From Pantoea alfalfae (lineage in GTDB: Bacteria; Pseudomonadota; Gammaproteobacteria; Enterobacterales; Enterobacteriaceae), in assembly GCF_019880205.1 (NCBI RefSeq), contig NZ_CP082292.1:3906001-3970000 (forward strand): a DNA stretch of 64,000 bases, read 5' to 3'. The translations under genes were made by a program, and so were the position numbers. The notes below the pieces were generated by a model. That model was not told the DNA's origin, made no database searches, and saw only the letters and a program-made list of their open reading frames with translations. This document shows positions 9,460 through 16,824 of this stretch, one piece after another. Every line of letters begins with the position of its first letter. The first letter of the stretch is position 1.

Positions 9460-9587
9460 AAGCCTGCTAAGCGGTAAGAATGTGAATGCTTAGCGGCCAG
9501 ATCGAGACTGTTCAGGAAAAACCGTCCCTGTCGGTGGTTTTCTACAGACGAAAAAAAACCTGTCTTTTCAGACAGGTTTCTTAAATA

Positions 9588-10076
9588 TGGTCGGCGAGAG
9601 AGGATGACTCTGCTCTGCGAGCAGCGCCCTTCGGGCCGTTGCTGAAGCAACGTTGTCTCGCTACGCTCGGCTCAAACCTCCTCTGTCGGTTCTCATCCTC
9701 TTTTCTTCAGACGAAAAAAAACCTGTCTTTTCAGACAGGTTTCTTAAATATGGTCGGCGAGAGAGGATGACTCTGCTCTGCGAGCAGCGCCCTTCGGGCC
9801 GTTGCTGAAGCAACGTTGTCTCGCTACGCTCGGCTCAAACCTCCTCTGTCGGTTCTCATCCTCTTTTCTTCAGATGAAAAAAAACCTGTCTTTTCAGACA
9901 GGTTTCTTAAATATGGTCGGCGAGAGAGGATGACTCTGCTCTGCGAGCAGCGCCCTTCGGGCCGTTGCTGAAGCAACGTTGTCTCGCTACGCTCGGCTCA
10001 AACCTCCTTCGGAGGTTCTCATCCTCTTTTCTTCAGACGAAAAAAAACCTGTCTTTTCAGACAGGTTTCTTAAATA
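9588..10076 (-). repeat. Three 163-bp tandem repeats carrying the tRNA-Pro 3' end (rtT-like array)
   Basis: Downstream of tRNA-Pro on the minus strand, three units at 9588-9750, 9751-9913 and 9914-10076 each open with the last 18 nt of the tRNA (ATCCTCTCTCGCCGACCA on the minus strand). The same 18 nt in the tRNA continues the exact 163-bp period. Each unit also has several strong hairpins (GAACCTCC/GGAGGTT in the copy next to the tRNA, CGTTGCTTCAGCAACG, GCCCGAAGGGC, CTGCTCGCAGAGCAG) and a copy of the terminator. Copies differ by very few bases. The plan resembles the rtT repeats after tyrT in E. coli. Read-through transcription could release small structured RNAs, but this is unproven. Confidence 0.85.
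10040..10068 (-). terminator. tRNA-Pro terminator, repeated at 163-bp intervals
   Basis: Stem AAACCTGTCT/AGACAGGTTT with a 4-nt loop followed by eight T on the minus strand, starting 8 nt after the CCA end of the tRNA. Identical hairpins recur at 9877-9905, 9714-9742 and 9551-9579, so read-through transcripts would meet four successive terminators. Confidence 0.9.
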
Positions 10077-10153
10077 TGGTCGGCGAGAGAGGATTCGAAC
10101 CTCCGACCCACTGGTCCCAAACCAGTTGCGCTACCAAGCTGCGCTACTCGCCG
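10077..10153 (-). tRNA. proM: tRNA-Pro (anticodon UGG), CCA encoded
   Basis: A 77-nt cloverleaf on the minus strand, 5' CGGCGAGTAGCGCAGC to 3' CTCGCCGACCA. The acceptor stem CGGCGAG/CTCGCCG is perfect, the T arm is GGAGG-TTCGAAT-CCTCT, and the anticodon loop TTTGGGA is closed by CTGG/CCAG, giving anticodon UGG. By recollection it matches E. coli proM. It sits between dppA and eptB, where E. coli K-12 has proK (anticodon CGG). A strong promoter lies directly upstream and a terminator directly downstream. Confidence 0.95.
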
Positions 10154-10163
10154 ATGGGGGCGC

Positions 10164-10192
10164 ATGTTACTGCTACCCCCGATCAGCGTCAA
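10164..10192 (-). promoter_or_regulatory. Sigma-70 promoter of tRNA-Pro with GC-rich discriminator
   Basis: On the minus strand TTGACG (10192-10187), a 17-bp spacer and TAACAT (10169-10164) are followed by GCGCCCCCAT just before the tRNA 5' end. A GC-rich discriminator is typical of stable-RNA promoters under stringent control. Confidence 0.85.
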
Positions 10193-10278
10193 CCGCTTTT
10201 TATGCTTTTGACGTCAATCGCCTGGAAAGCACGCGGTTGCCGGAAATCAATCGCCGGCATGTCCCTTTCAGGCCACTA

Positions 10279-11970
10279 TTACAGCGCTTTAGCCTGACTT
10301 TTAGTCGGTGCCTGACACCAGTTGTTAGCCGGGTTAATGCCGCCATCTGGCGAGGTATAACCCAGACAGCCCAGAATGGTATCGAACAACTCAACGTGAC
10401 GATGGGTCCGGCCCACACGTTGCTGCGCCTGCAGGCGTTCGAAGTTACTGCGGTTCTGACTGTCTTCCAGATACTTATCTGACGCCCAGACCATCATCGG
10501 TACGCGGAACTGCTCCGGCGGGGCCATCTCACGCGGCGTGCCATGCAGATGCATATTCTCGCTGATCGACTCACCGTGGTCGGCAGCATAGAAAACGATC
10601 GCCTTCTTATCACGCAGTTGATCCAGCACGCTATCCAGCATGCTATCGACATAGAGCACTGAGTTGTCATAAGCGTTGATCAGCTGCGCTTTACTGCAGG
10701 TCTCGTCGACGCCCATACACTCTGGCTGATACTTCGCGAAGCTGCGCGGATAACGCTGTGAATAAAGATAGTGTGAACCTTTAGTGTGCAACACCACCAG
10801 ATGCTTACCTTTCGGGAAACGATCCAGTGACGCTTTCATCTCCGGCACCAGCAGCATGTCGTCTACCGATTTACCCTGATTACGCTTTTCTGAACCAATC
10901 TGCTCACGGAAGGCAAAGTTGTTGGCATTGATGTTGTCGTAGAACCAGACTTCGCTCTGCATCGCAAACAGCTCAGAGGTGAAGCCCAGCTCTTTCATCA
11001 CCGCAAACACATTCTGCTCTTTCAGCGTGCGGCCAGGGTTATCCATGGTGCCGCCTTCGCGCACGAACATGCAGCGCAGCGACAGCTTAGTCGCGGTATC
11101 ACAGGACTCGCCGCGGAACGCGACCAGATTCTTCTCTTTCGACAGCTTAGGCGTCGTGTCGCGCTCATAACCCAGCATCCCCATGTGATCCCAGCGGGTG
11201 GTTTCGCCAATCACAAACACCACATAGGTGTCATCCAGGCCGGCAGGCGCAACGTAGGTAAACTTCTTCGCCGGATCCAGCAGTTCCTCGCTTTGCAGCG
11301 ACTCATCCACGCGAGTCCAGGCAAACAGACCTACAGCCGCCAGCCAGTTAGAAGGCAGATACGAGTGGGCGACCACACCGCCGTAGCTCGGCAGATCGAT
11401 GTTAGTAATCTCTTCATTATGCTTCTGCAGCTTGTCGAAATAACGGATCGGCAGCCAGACCAGAGCTACACAGAGCAGCATAATCAGGGTCGGTTTCAGG
11501 CGCTGTCCTGGCGTACGCAGCTGCTCGTTCAGCGTCATGCTCAGCCTGTTGCGCCAGATCATCAGCAGCGGCAGCGCGCTGACCAGCACCATCCACAGGA
11601 TGAAATGGTAGCCAACCACTTCTTTAGAAAGATCGGTATCGGTCGTCATCACCGACGCCACAATACCGTAGCCAATCACGACGTTAAAAAACGCCATGTA
11701 ATAGGCGGCGGCAACAGATATCAGAACAATCAGCGTGGCCAGCACGCGATAAAACCACTTTCCGCCTAGCGACAGCAGACGCATCAGGAAGAACGTCAGC
11801 AGCACAATAGCAACCACCTCGGTAACGGCAGTGAGCCAGTTCGTTACCGTGGATTGCCTGAGAAAACCGTCAAAACGACGATAGAAAATCGGTAAGTTCA
11901 GCAAAATACCGAGGTAGAGCGCCAGCAATAGCGATAACTTCTGCTGGGTCAGGGTTTTAATATAATTCAT
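10279..11970 (-). CDS. eptB: EptB, Kdo phosphoethanolamine transferase
   Basis: A 563-residue inner-membrane enzyme with five hydrophobic segments in the first 190 residues and a periplasmic alkaline-phosphatase-fold sulfatase-like domain. Visible catalytic elements are VVFVIGETTRWDHMG (metal-binding Glu), the nucleophile region CDTATKLSLRC, VLHTKGSH and AADHGESISE. It transfers phosphoethanolamine from phosphatidylethanolamine to the outer Kdo residue of lipopolysaccharide, altering surface charge. Length equals E. coli EptB (YhjW), and the dppA-tRNA-Pro-eptB neighbourhood is the same. In E. coli it is repressed by the small RNA MgrR and activated by sigma E; no site for these was identified here. 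Confidence 0.95.
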   Translation of the reverse strand: MNYIKTLTQQKLSLLLALYLGILLNLPIFYRRFDGFLRQSTVTNWLTAVTEVVAIVLLTFFLMRLLSLGGKWFYRVLATLIVLISVAAAYYMAFFNVVIGYGIVASVMTTDTDLSKEVVGYHFILWMVLVSALPLLMIWRNRLSMTLNEQLRTPGQRLKPTLIMLLCVALVWLPIRYFDKLQKHNEEITNIDLPSYGGVVAHSYLPSNWLAAVGLFAWTRVDESLQSEELLDPAKKFTYVAPAGLDDTYVVFVIGETTRWDHMGMLGYERDTTPKLSKEKNLVAFRGESCDTATKLSLRCMFVREGGTMDNPGRTLKEQNVFAVMKELGFTSELFAMQSEVWFYDNINANNFAFREQIGSEKRNQGKSVDDMLLVPEMKASLDRFPKGKHLVVLHTKGSHYLYSQRYPRSFAKYQPECMGVDETCSKAQLINAYDNSVLYVDSMLDSVLDQLRDKKAIVFYAADHGESISENMHLHGTPREMAPPEQFRVPMMVWASDKYLEDSQNRSNFERLQAQQRVGRTHRHVELFDTILGCLGYTSPDGGINPANNWCQAPTKSQAKAL

Positions 11971-12240
11971 GAAAAAAGGGGTTTCTCCGGTGTGAAGCGC
12001 TTGACCAAATCTTTTATGTGACTGCCAAAACCCGGCAGAGTTCGCTGAATAAGCGGACCGGACAAGATGAAGGAAAATTCTGAACGGATTTACTGGCTAT
12101 AACGCAAGGTGGCTCAGTAAAACATGGCCGCGTTTGATAGACCAGAAAATAATCTTTGTCGACCTGATTAGCACATTTTTTGTACACAGCTGACAGTAGC
12201 TGTTGGCTGACTGACGTAGAAAACAGCAGGAGAGAGGATG

Positions 12241-12274
12241 TAAAAAAATGCGGGCCTGATGGTGTCAGGCCCGC
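12241..12274 (-). terminator. Intrinsic terminator of ohr
   Basis: Stem GCGGGCCTGA/TCAGGCCCGC with a 5-nt loop followed by a T run on the minus strand, starting 8 bp after the ohr stop codon. Confidence 0.9.
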
Positions 12275-12281
12275 AGTACGC

Positions 12282-12710
12282 TTAGCGAATGATGTTCAGC
12301 GTGACGTCGATATTGTTGCGGGTAGCGTTTGAATAAGGACAAACGATATGCGCCGCATCAACCAGCTTCTGTGCTTCTGCTTCATCCATCTCTGGCAGAT
12401 GGATGTTCAGCGTGGCTTCGATACCAAAGCCGTCAGGGATCGGACCGATACCGACTTCACCTTCAATCCACGCATCTTTTGGCATTGCGATTTTGTCGCG
12501 GCCTGCAACAAACTTCATCGCGCCCAGGAAGCAGGCAGAGTAGCCTGCAGCAAATAGCTGCTCAGGGTTAGTCACTTCGCCGCCTGCACCGCCCATCTCT
12601 TTTGGCACGCCCAGTTTAACGTCCAGTACACCGTCAGAAGAGGTTGCGCGACCATCACGACCACCGGTTGCTTTGGCTTTGGCGCGGTAAACCACTTGTT
12701 CTAAAGACAT
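12282..12710 (-). CDS. ohr: Ohr, organic hydroperoxide resistance thiol peroxidase
   Basis: A 142-residue OsmC/Ohr-fold protein. The reactive cysteine is in the YSACFLGAM motif (about residue 60) and the second in [11 protein letters not shown] (about residue 124), together with the conserved GYSACF and VCPYS blocks of true Ohr proteins rather than OsmC. It reduces organic hydroperoxides in the cytoplasm using lipoylated proteins as electron donors. It lies 95 bp downstream of the MarR-type regulator ohrR in the same direction, with its own inverted-repeat region between them and its own terminator after it. Confidence 0.95.
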   Translation of the reverse strand: MSLEQVVYRAKAKATGGRDGRATSSDGVLDVKLGVPKEMGGAGGEVTNPEQLFAAGYSACFLGAMKFVAGRDKIAMPKDAWIEGEVGIGPIPDGFGIEATLNIHLPEMDEAEAQKLVDAAHIVCPYSNATRNNIDVTLNIIR

Positions 12711-12737
12711 GACATTTCTCCGTTACGCTATTTAATC

Positions 12738-12766
12738 GCCTGCTACTTATTTAACTGTAAGCAGGC
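12738..12766. promoter_or_regulatory. Inverted repeat upstream of ohr, candidate OhrR operator
   Basis: GCCTGCT and AGCAGGC flank an AT-rich core. The core reads TACAGTTAAATAAGTA on the minus strand and resembles the OhrR operator of Bacillus (TACAATT-AATTGTA), as I recall it. A second perfect hairpin, ACGGATGC/GCATCCGT at 12778-12796, follows the ohrR stop codon. Operator function is inferred. Confidence 0.5.
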
Positions 12767-12805
12767 GGTGAGGTTCAACGGATGCAGCGCATCCGTCGGC
12801 AATAC

Positions 12806-13270
12806 TTATCGTGATCGATTCAGGTTATCTCGCAACCCATCCAGCTGTAATTTCAGCGCCAGCAGAGCGTCATCATCACAGGCTGTGGCACACTTAACCG
12901 CTTCAGGAATGGCTTCAGCCCTGGCCCGTAACGCCTGTCCAGCGTCGGTCAGCGTCACCGCAACCTGGCGTTCATCCTGACGGGTTCGCTGCCGGTTAAT
13001 CAGGCCTGCACTTTCCAGCCGCTTCAGAAGTGGCGTTAATGTTGCAGAGTCTAAAAAAAGCTGCTCGCCAATCTCTGACACCGTGACATCATCTTTCTGC
13101 CACAACACCAGCATGACCAGATATTGAGGATAGGTGATGTCGAGCTGGCTCAGCAACTGACGATAGACTTTATTCATCGCCAGGTTGGCAGAATAAAGCG
13201 CAAAGCAGAGGTGCTGATCGACCAACAGTGGCATCGTTTTCACTTTTTTGTCATCTTGATCACAGTTCAT
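12806..13270 (-). CDS. ohrR: OhrR, MarR-family peroxide-sensing repressor
   Basis: A MarR-family winged-helix protein of about 154 residues. The sensing cysteine lies in DQHLCFALYSANLAMNKVY, the signature N-terminal block of OhrR. The DNA-binding segment SATLTPLLKRLESAGLINR and the wing RTRQDERQVAVTLT follow. OhrR represses ohr until organic peroxide oxidises the cysteine. I use the ATG at 13270; the ATG at 13234 would also keep the cysteine, and neither has a strong ribosome-binding site. It is divergent from the HD-domain gene across a 60-bp region containing TAGCGCGCTA at 13286-13295. Confidence 0.9.
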   Translation of the reverse strand: MNCDQDDKKVKTMPLLVDQHLCFALYSANLAMNKVYRQLLSQLDITYPQYLVMLVLWQKDDVTVSEIGEQLFLDSATLTPLLKRLESAGLINRQRTRQDERQVAVTLTDAGQALRARAEAIPEAVKCATACDDDALLALKLQLDGLRDNLNRSR

Positions 13271-13285
13271 GGTTAATAATATAGA

Positions 13286-13295
13286 TAGCGCGCTA
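13286..13295. promoter_or_regulatory. Palindrome TAGCGCGCTA between ohrR and the HD-domain gene
   Basis: A perfect 10-bp palindrome within an AT-rich 60-bp divergent spacer, placed where an operator could act on both ohrR and the HD-domain gene. Function is inferred from position only. Confidence 0.35.
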
Positions 13296-13332
13296 GATAA
13301 TTGCAAGCAAACTTTTTGTCAGGGGGAAAGGC

Positions 13333-13926
13333 ATGCAGGATTCACTGGAAGAACAGGCGCGTCGCTTCGCCACCGAGGCACATGCCAGTGCCGGACAGCG
13401 CCGCAAATATACCGATGAGCCTTATATTGTTCATCCGGCAGCGGTGGTGGAACTGGTGCGCAGCGTCAGCCATGACGATGCGTTGTTAGCGGCGGCCTGG
13501 CTGCACGATACCGTGGAAGATACCGCAACCACACAGAGCGATATCGAAACCCACTTTGGTACGCGCGTGGCAAGCCTGGTAGAAATGCTGACCAACAGCG
13601 CACCCGCTGGGGCAAAAAATCGGACGGCCCGTAAACTGGCGCACTTCCGCCATACAGCCAGCGCCAGTCCTGAGGCACAAACCATCAAACTGGCTGACAT
13701 CATCGATAACACCCGCGCGATTGTGCGGTTTGATCCCGACTTTGCGCGGGTCTACCTGGTTGAAAAGCAAATACAGATTGCGTTGCTGAAGCAGGGAGAT
13801 GCGCAGTTATGGCAGCAGGCTTCAATGATTATTGAAAGCGGACTCGCACAGTTGCGGGAGCCGCCCTATAGCGTGCCGGAGAGCTGGTTTGCCAGACAGG
13901 CGGCTAAATACAGCGAATTACGCTAA
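13333..13926 (+). CDS. Small HD-domain protein, RelA/SpoT hydrolase-like (Mesh1-type)
   Basis: A 197-residue stand-alone HD domain with the hallmarks of the (p)ppGpp hydrolase half of SpoT: the substrate-site pattern AH-x3-GQRRKYTDEPYIVHP, the metal-binding His-Asp pair at residues 58-59 in LHDTVEDT, and a late Asp in KLADIIDNTR. No synthetase, TGS or ACT domain is present. The family (Mesh1, small alarmone hydrolases) cleaves pyrophosphate from (p)ppGpp or related nucleotides such as NADPH; the substrate here is unknown. AGGGGG lies 7 nt before the ATG. It is divergent from ohrR and ends at a bidirectional terminator shared with yiaG. Confidence 0.85.
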   Translation: MQDSLEEQARRFATEAHASAGQRRKYTDEPYIVHPAAVVELVRSVSHDDALLAAAWLHDTVEDTATTQSDIETHFGTRVASLVEMLTNSAPAGAKNRTARKLAHFRHTASASPEAQTIKLADIIDNTRAIVRFDPDFARVYLVEKQIQIALLKQGDAQLWQQASMIIESGLAQLREPPYSVPESWFARQAAKYSELR

Positions 13927-13928
13927 TA

Positions 13929-13954
13929 AAAAACCCGCCAGCGGCGGGTTCTTT
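13929..13954. terminator. Bidirectional terminator between the HD-domain gene and yiaG
   Basis: Stem AACCCGCC/GGCGGGTT with a 3-nt loop has an A run on its left and TTCTTTT on its right, so it can end transcripts from both converging genes. Confidence 0.85.
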
Positions 13955-13967
13955 TCGTGATATCAGT

Positions 13968-14264
13968 TTATTCAAGCAACTGCCGTCCCAGATAGGGATT
14001 GGCATGTAATAACTTCATCAATTTCTGCGCCGTCGCGGAAGGACGGGTACGCCGGGCTTCCCAGCTTTTCACGGAAGAAACGCTCACGCCCATTACTTTT
14101 GCAAACTCATCAACCTGCATGCCGGTCATTTCACGCAGACGCTGCGGCTCTGGCTGGGCGGGTTGCTGACGCTGAATAAGTAACTCGGCGGCGCGATCAT
14201 CACGTGTCAAAACAATCTGCTCAAGGCTGCTGAGCAATTCAAACATCGGGTCTTTTAATTCCAT
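13968..14264 (-). CDS. yiaG: YiaG, Xre-type helix-turn-helix regulator
   Basis: A 98-residue protein starting MELKDPMFELLSSLEQIV, closely matching E. coli YiaG throughout, with a C-terminal Cro/CI-type helix-turn-helix (residues about 45-80: LREMTGMQVDEFAKVMGVSVSSVKSWEARRTRPS). Such single-domain proteins are often antitoxin-like autoregulators, but no toxin partner is adjacent, so it is probably a solitary regulator of unknown target. AAGGAG lies 6 nt before the ATG. Confidence 0.9.
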   Translation of the reverse strand: MELKDPMFELLSSLEQIVLTRDDRAAELLIQRQQPAQPEPQRLREMTGMQVDEFAKVMGVSVSSVKSWEARRTRPSATAQKLMKLLHANPYLGRQLLE

Positions 14265-15000
14265 AGAGAACTCCTTAAAAACTCGCTATGAAGCACGTGA
14301 AAGTAGAGAGGTACGAGCCTGAAGTCAGGACTCTGAAACCGGGCCTGTTTCAGGCTGGATCCCGCAAGGGTTTATTTTTGTTATGAGAGAAACCATTACG
14401 GGACACAGCCTGCGGTGCACTGCTTTAAAGATGTCAGATCAATGCAACAAATGCCGGGAGACTAAGTATGGATAGAGACCTGACTATTTGCCGCGCAATT
14501 TATAATTATTTTTTTCACTATGGTTTGCCGGAAAAGTTCCAGCACCTCTAACCCGCTGAGGCAGTTGAATTTTGTGCCTTCGGTGTGGGCAAAAAAATCA
14601 ACTGGTGTTTGCTATTTATGTGGATGCCATCAAGCTTTTTGCTGGCATATTCTCATTTCTGTGAGGCAATACACCTCTTCAGGTAGTGAGTGCAAAATAT
14701 ACGCCAATGGTTTACTTCCTGAACACATATATTCACTGTTCTTATTAAATTAAGAATAGTCCTGGTTGAGGCCTGAATCCTGGCGCGCGGCGGCTCACAG
14801 TGCGGTGCAGGGAAATCTTTTATTCTGAACGTCCCGGTATCGTCAGATAAATCAGCAGTCACCCTAACGAAACGGCTGACGCCTCATAACGGTGCAGCTG
14901 GCGGCTAAAAGCGAGCCCTTTGCGCGCTAAACGTGCAGCTGTTAATTAATCGCGTACTGACGACGGAAAAATTCACCCGTGAACTCTTTAAGGAAAAGCG
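14265..15000. other. 736-bp intergenic region, partly AT-rich
   Basis: No supportable gene. The first 130 bp next to yiaG contain a short perfect stem CTGAAAC/GTTTCAG (14333-14353). The stretch about 14480-14760 is clearly richer in AT than its surroundings and carries only weak 70-77-codon open frames without ribosome-binding sites or recognisable sequence. It may be regulatory sequence or the scar of a lost gene. Confidence 0.5.
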
Positions 15001-16599
15001 ATGCGTGAAACAGATTTTAACGTCGGATACCCTTCTCATCGTGTACCGATGATGGGTCGTAATGCCGTTGCAACCTCGCAACCGCTGGCGGCACAGGCGG
15101 GTTTACGTATGCTGCAACAGGGTGGTAACGCTGTGGATGCGGCTATCGCCACTGCCATCGCCTTAACCGTGCTGGAGCCAACCGGAAACGGCATCGGCAG
15201 CGATGCGTTTGCCATTGTCTGGGACGGCAGCGCGCTGCATGGCTTAAACGCCTCAGGCCGATCGCCAGCCGCGTGGCATCCCGAACGCTTTGCCAGTTTT
15301 AGTGCGATGCCTGAAACCGGCTGGGAATCCGTCACTGTGCCAGGGGCCGTCTCGGCGTGGGTGACGCTGGCGCAGCGCTTCGGCACCTTACCGCTGACCA
15401 CCCTGGCGCAACCGGCAATTAACTATGCGCGCGACGGCTTTCCGGTTTCACCGCTGATTGGTCAGCTGTGGCAGCGCGGCTATGACAAGCTGCGGGATCA
15501 ACCTGGCTTCAGCGACTGCTTTGCGCCGCAGGGTCGTCCGCCTCGTGCTGGCGAGCTATTCCGCAACCCGGCGCAGGCCCGCACCCTGCAGGAAATCGCT
15601 GAGACCAGGGGCGAAAGCTTTTACCGCGGCGCACTGGCGCAAAAGATGACAGCCTTCGCCCGTGAACATAACGCGGCGCTGACGCTGGAGGATTTGAAAA
15701 ACCATCGCGCCGACTGGGTGACCCTGCTCTCGCATCCGTTTGCCGGGGGATCGGTGCAGGAGCTGCCGCCGAATGGTCAGGGGATTGCGACCTTAATTGC
15801 GCTCGGCATTCTGGAAGCGTGGGAGATCAATCGTTATGCACCTGATTCACCGCAGTGGCTGCATCTTTCTATTGAGGCGATGAAACTGGCACTGGTTGAT
15901 CTGGACCGTTATGTCACCGACGAGGATCACCTCGAATTTCCGGCTGAGTTACTGCTGAGCAAAGAGTACATCCGCCAGCGGGCAGCATTAATCGACCCTG
16001 ATAAAGCAGGAGATTTCCGCTTTGGATCACCGCAGCAAAGCGGCACGGTGTATGTCGCGGCAGCGGATGCCAGCGGCATGATGGTCTCTTTCATCCAGTC
16101 CAATTACATGGGCTTTGGATCCGGCGTGGTCGTACCCGATACCGGCATCAGCCTGCAGAACCGTGGCGCGGGCTTTTCACTCGACCCGGAGCATCCCAAC
16201 GTTGTGGCGGGCGGTAAGCGGCCCTTCCACACCATCATTCCGGCCTTTGCGCGGGATCAGCAGGGCCAGCCGATGATGGCGTTTGGCGTGATGGGCGGCC
16301 CGATGCAGGCGCAGGGACACGTTCAGCTGGCGCTGCGGATTATGCTGCATCGGCAGAATCCACAGGCCGCAATCGATGCGCCGCGCTGGCGCGTGGTACA
16401 GGGACGCGAGGTAGTGTTCGAATCCACTCTCGATCGCAATACCCTGAGCACCCTGCGCCGTATGGGGCATAATGTGGTGCTGGAAGATCCCCTGAGCAAT
16501 TACAATTTTGGTGGCGCGCAGGCAATCGTACGCGATCCGCAGGGCTTCTATATCGCCGCCAGCGAGAGTCGCAAAGATGGTCAGGCGGTGGTGTTTTAA
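15001..16599 (+). CDS. Gamma-glutamyltransferase-family N-terminal nucleophile hydrolase (YwrD-like)
   Basis: A 532-residue member of the gamma-glutamyltranspeptidase family, which self-cleaves before a threonine to form large and small subunits. The N-terminal GGNAVDAAIATAIALTVLEPTGNGIGSDAF block and the processing site QSGTVYVAAADASGMMVSF (candidate nucleophile Thr349) are present. No signal peptide is seen, unlike E. coli Ggt, so this is probably a cytoplasmic member like YwrD whose substrate (glutathione, gamma-glutamyl peptides or acylated compounds) cannot be read from sequence. AGGAAA precedes the ATG by 5 nt. Single gene between yiaG and yiaF. Confidence 0.88.
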   Translation: MRETDFNVGYPSHRVPMMGRNAVATSQPLAAQAGLRMLQQGGNAVDAAIATAIALTVLEPTGNGIGSDAFAIVWDGSALHGLNASGRSPAAWHPERFASFSAMPETGWESVTVPGAVSAWVTLAQRFGTLPLTTLAQPAINYARDGFPVSPLIGQLWQRGYDKLRDQPGFSDCFAPQGRPPRAGELFRNPAQARTLQEIAETRGESFYRGALAQKMTAFAREHNAALTLEDLKNHRADWVTLLSHPFAGGSVQELPPNGQGIATLIALGILEAWEINRYAPDSPQWLHLSIEAMKLALVDLDRYVTDEDHLEFPAELLLSKEYIRQRAALIDPDKAGDFRFGSPQQSGTVYVAAADASGMMVSFIQSNYMGFGSGVVVPDTGISLQNRGAGFSLDPEHPNVVAGGKRPFHTIIPAFARDQQGQPMMAFGVMGGPMQAQGHVQLALRIMLHRQNPQAAIDAPRWRVVQGREVVFESTLDRNTLSTLRRMGHNVVLEDPLSNYNFGGAQAIVRDPQGFYIAASESRKDGQAVVF

Positions 16600-16824
16600 G
16601 GCCACGCCAGGCCGCTACATGCCTCTTTAATCGTCACGCCTAAGCCAGCGATGGCAGGGATCATAGTGCGTTCTGACGTGCAGATGATCCCGTTCTTTAA
16701 CCGGTGTTTCAGAAAGCGTCTGTTTCACAGGTTGTTTCACATTGTGCCGTGACGCGGGTTTGTTCTATTCTTTAGGCCATTCTTACCTGGACATCCGACA
16801 GTATCACCGACAGGAGTTGAACCC

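Larger units (their letters stand above)
8649..9499. repeat. Tandem duplication, units of 442 and 409 bp
   Basis: The sequence starting GATCGAGA(T/C)TGCTT at 8649 restarts at 9091, and a third partial restart (GATCGAGACTG) occurs at 9500. Unit 1 is 442 bp; unit 2 is 409 bp because it lacks a 33-bp internal stretch beginning GAGCGTTTTTGAAC. Each unit contains one 99-bp palindrome-bounded element and one GGGAGCATACGCCT element. Short open frames across it are products of the repeats and are not annotated as genes. Confidence 0.85.

Noticed and set aside
8524..9650. Small minus-strand open frames across the repeats
   Set aside because: They begin inside palindromic repeats, repeat each other (MARDALLQAYA twice) and have no independent support; they are by-products of the duplication.
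9588..10076. CRISPR array
   Set aside because: The periodicity is 163 bp with whole-unit identity and no variable spacers; the units contain tRNA 3' ends and terminators.
9588..10153. Integrated element flanked by attL/attR at tRNA-Pro
   Set aside because: The 18-bp tRNA-end repeats would suit attachment sites, but the space between them is a constant, gene-free 145 bp and no integrase is near. Ancient mini-insertions cannot be excluded.
14520..14753. 77-codon plus-strand open frame in the AT-rich gap
   Set aside because: No ribosome-binding site, no recognisable sequence, and unusual composition (many Cys and Ser); treated as non-coding.
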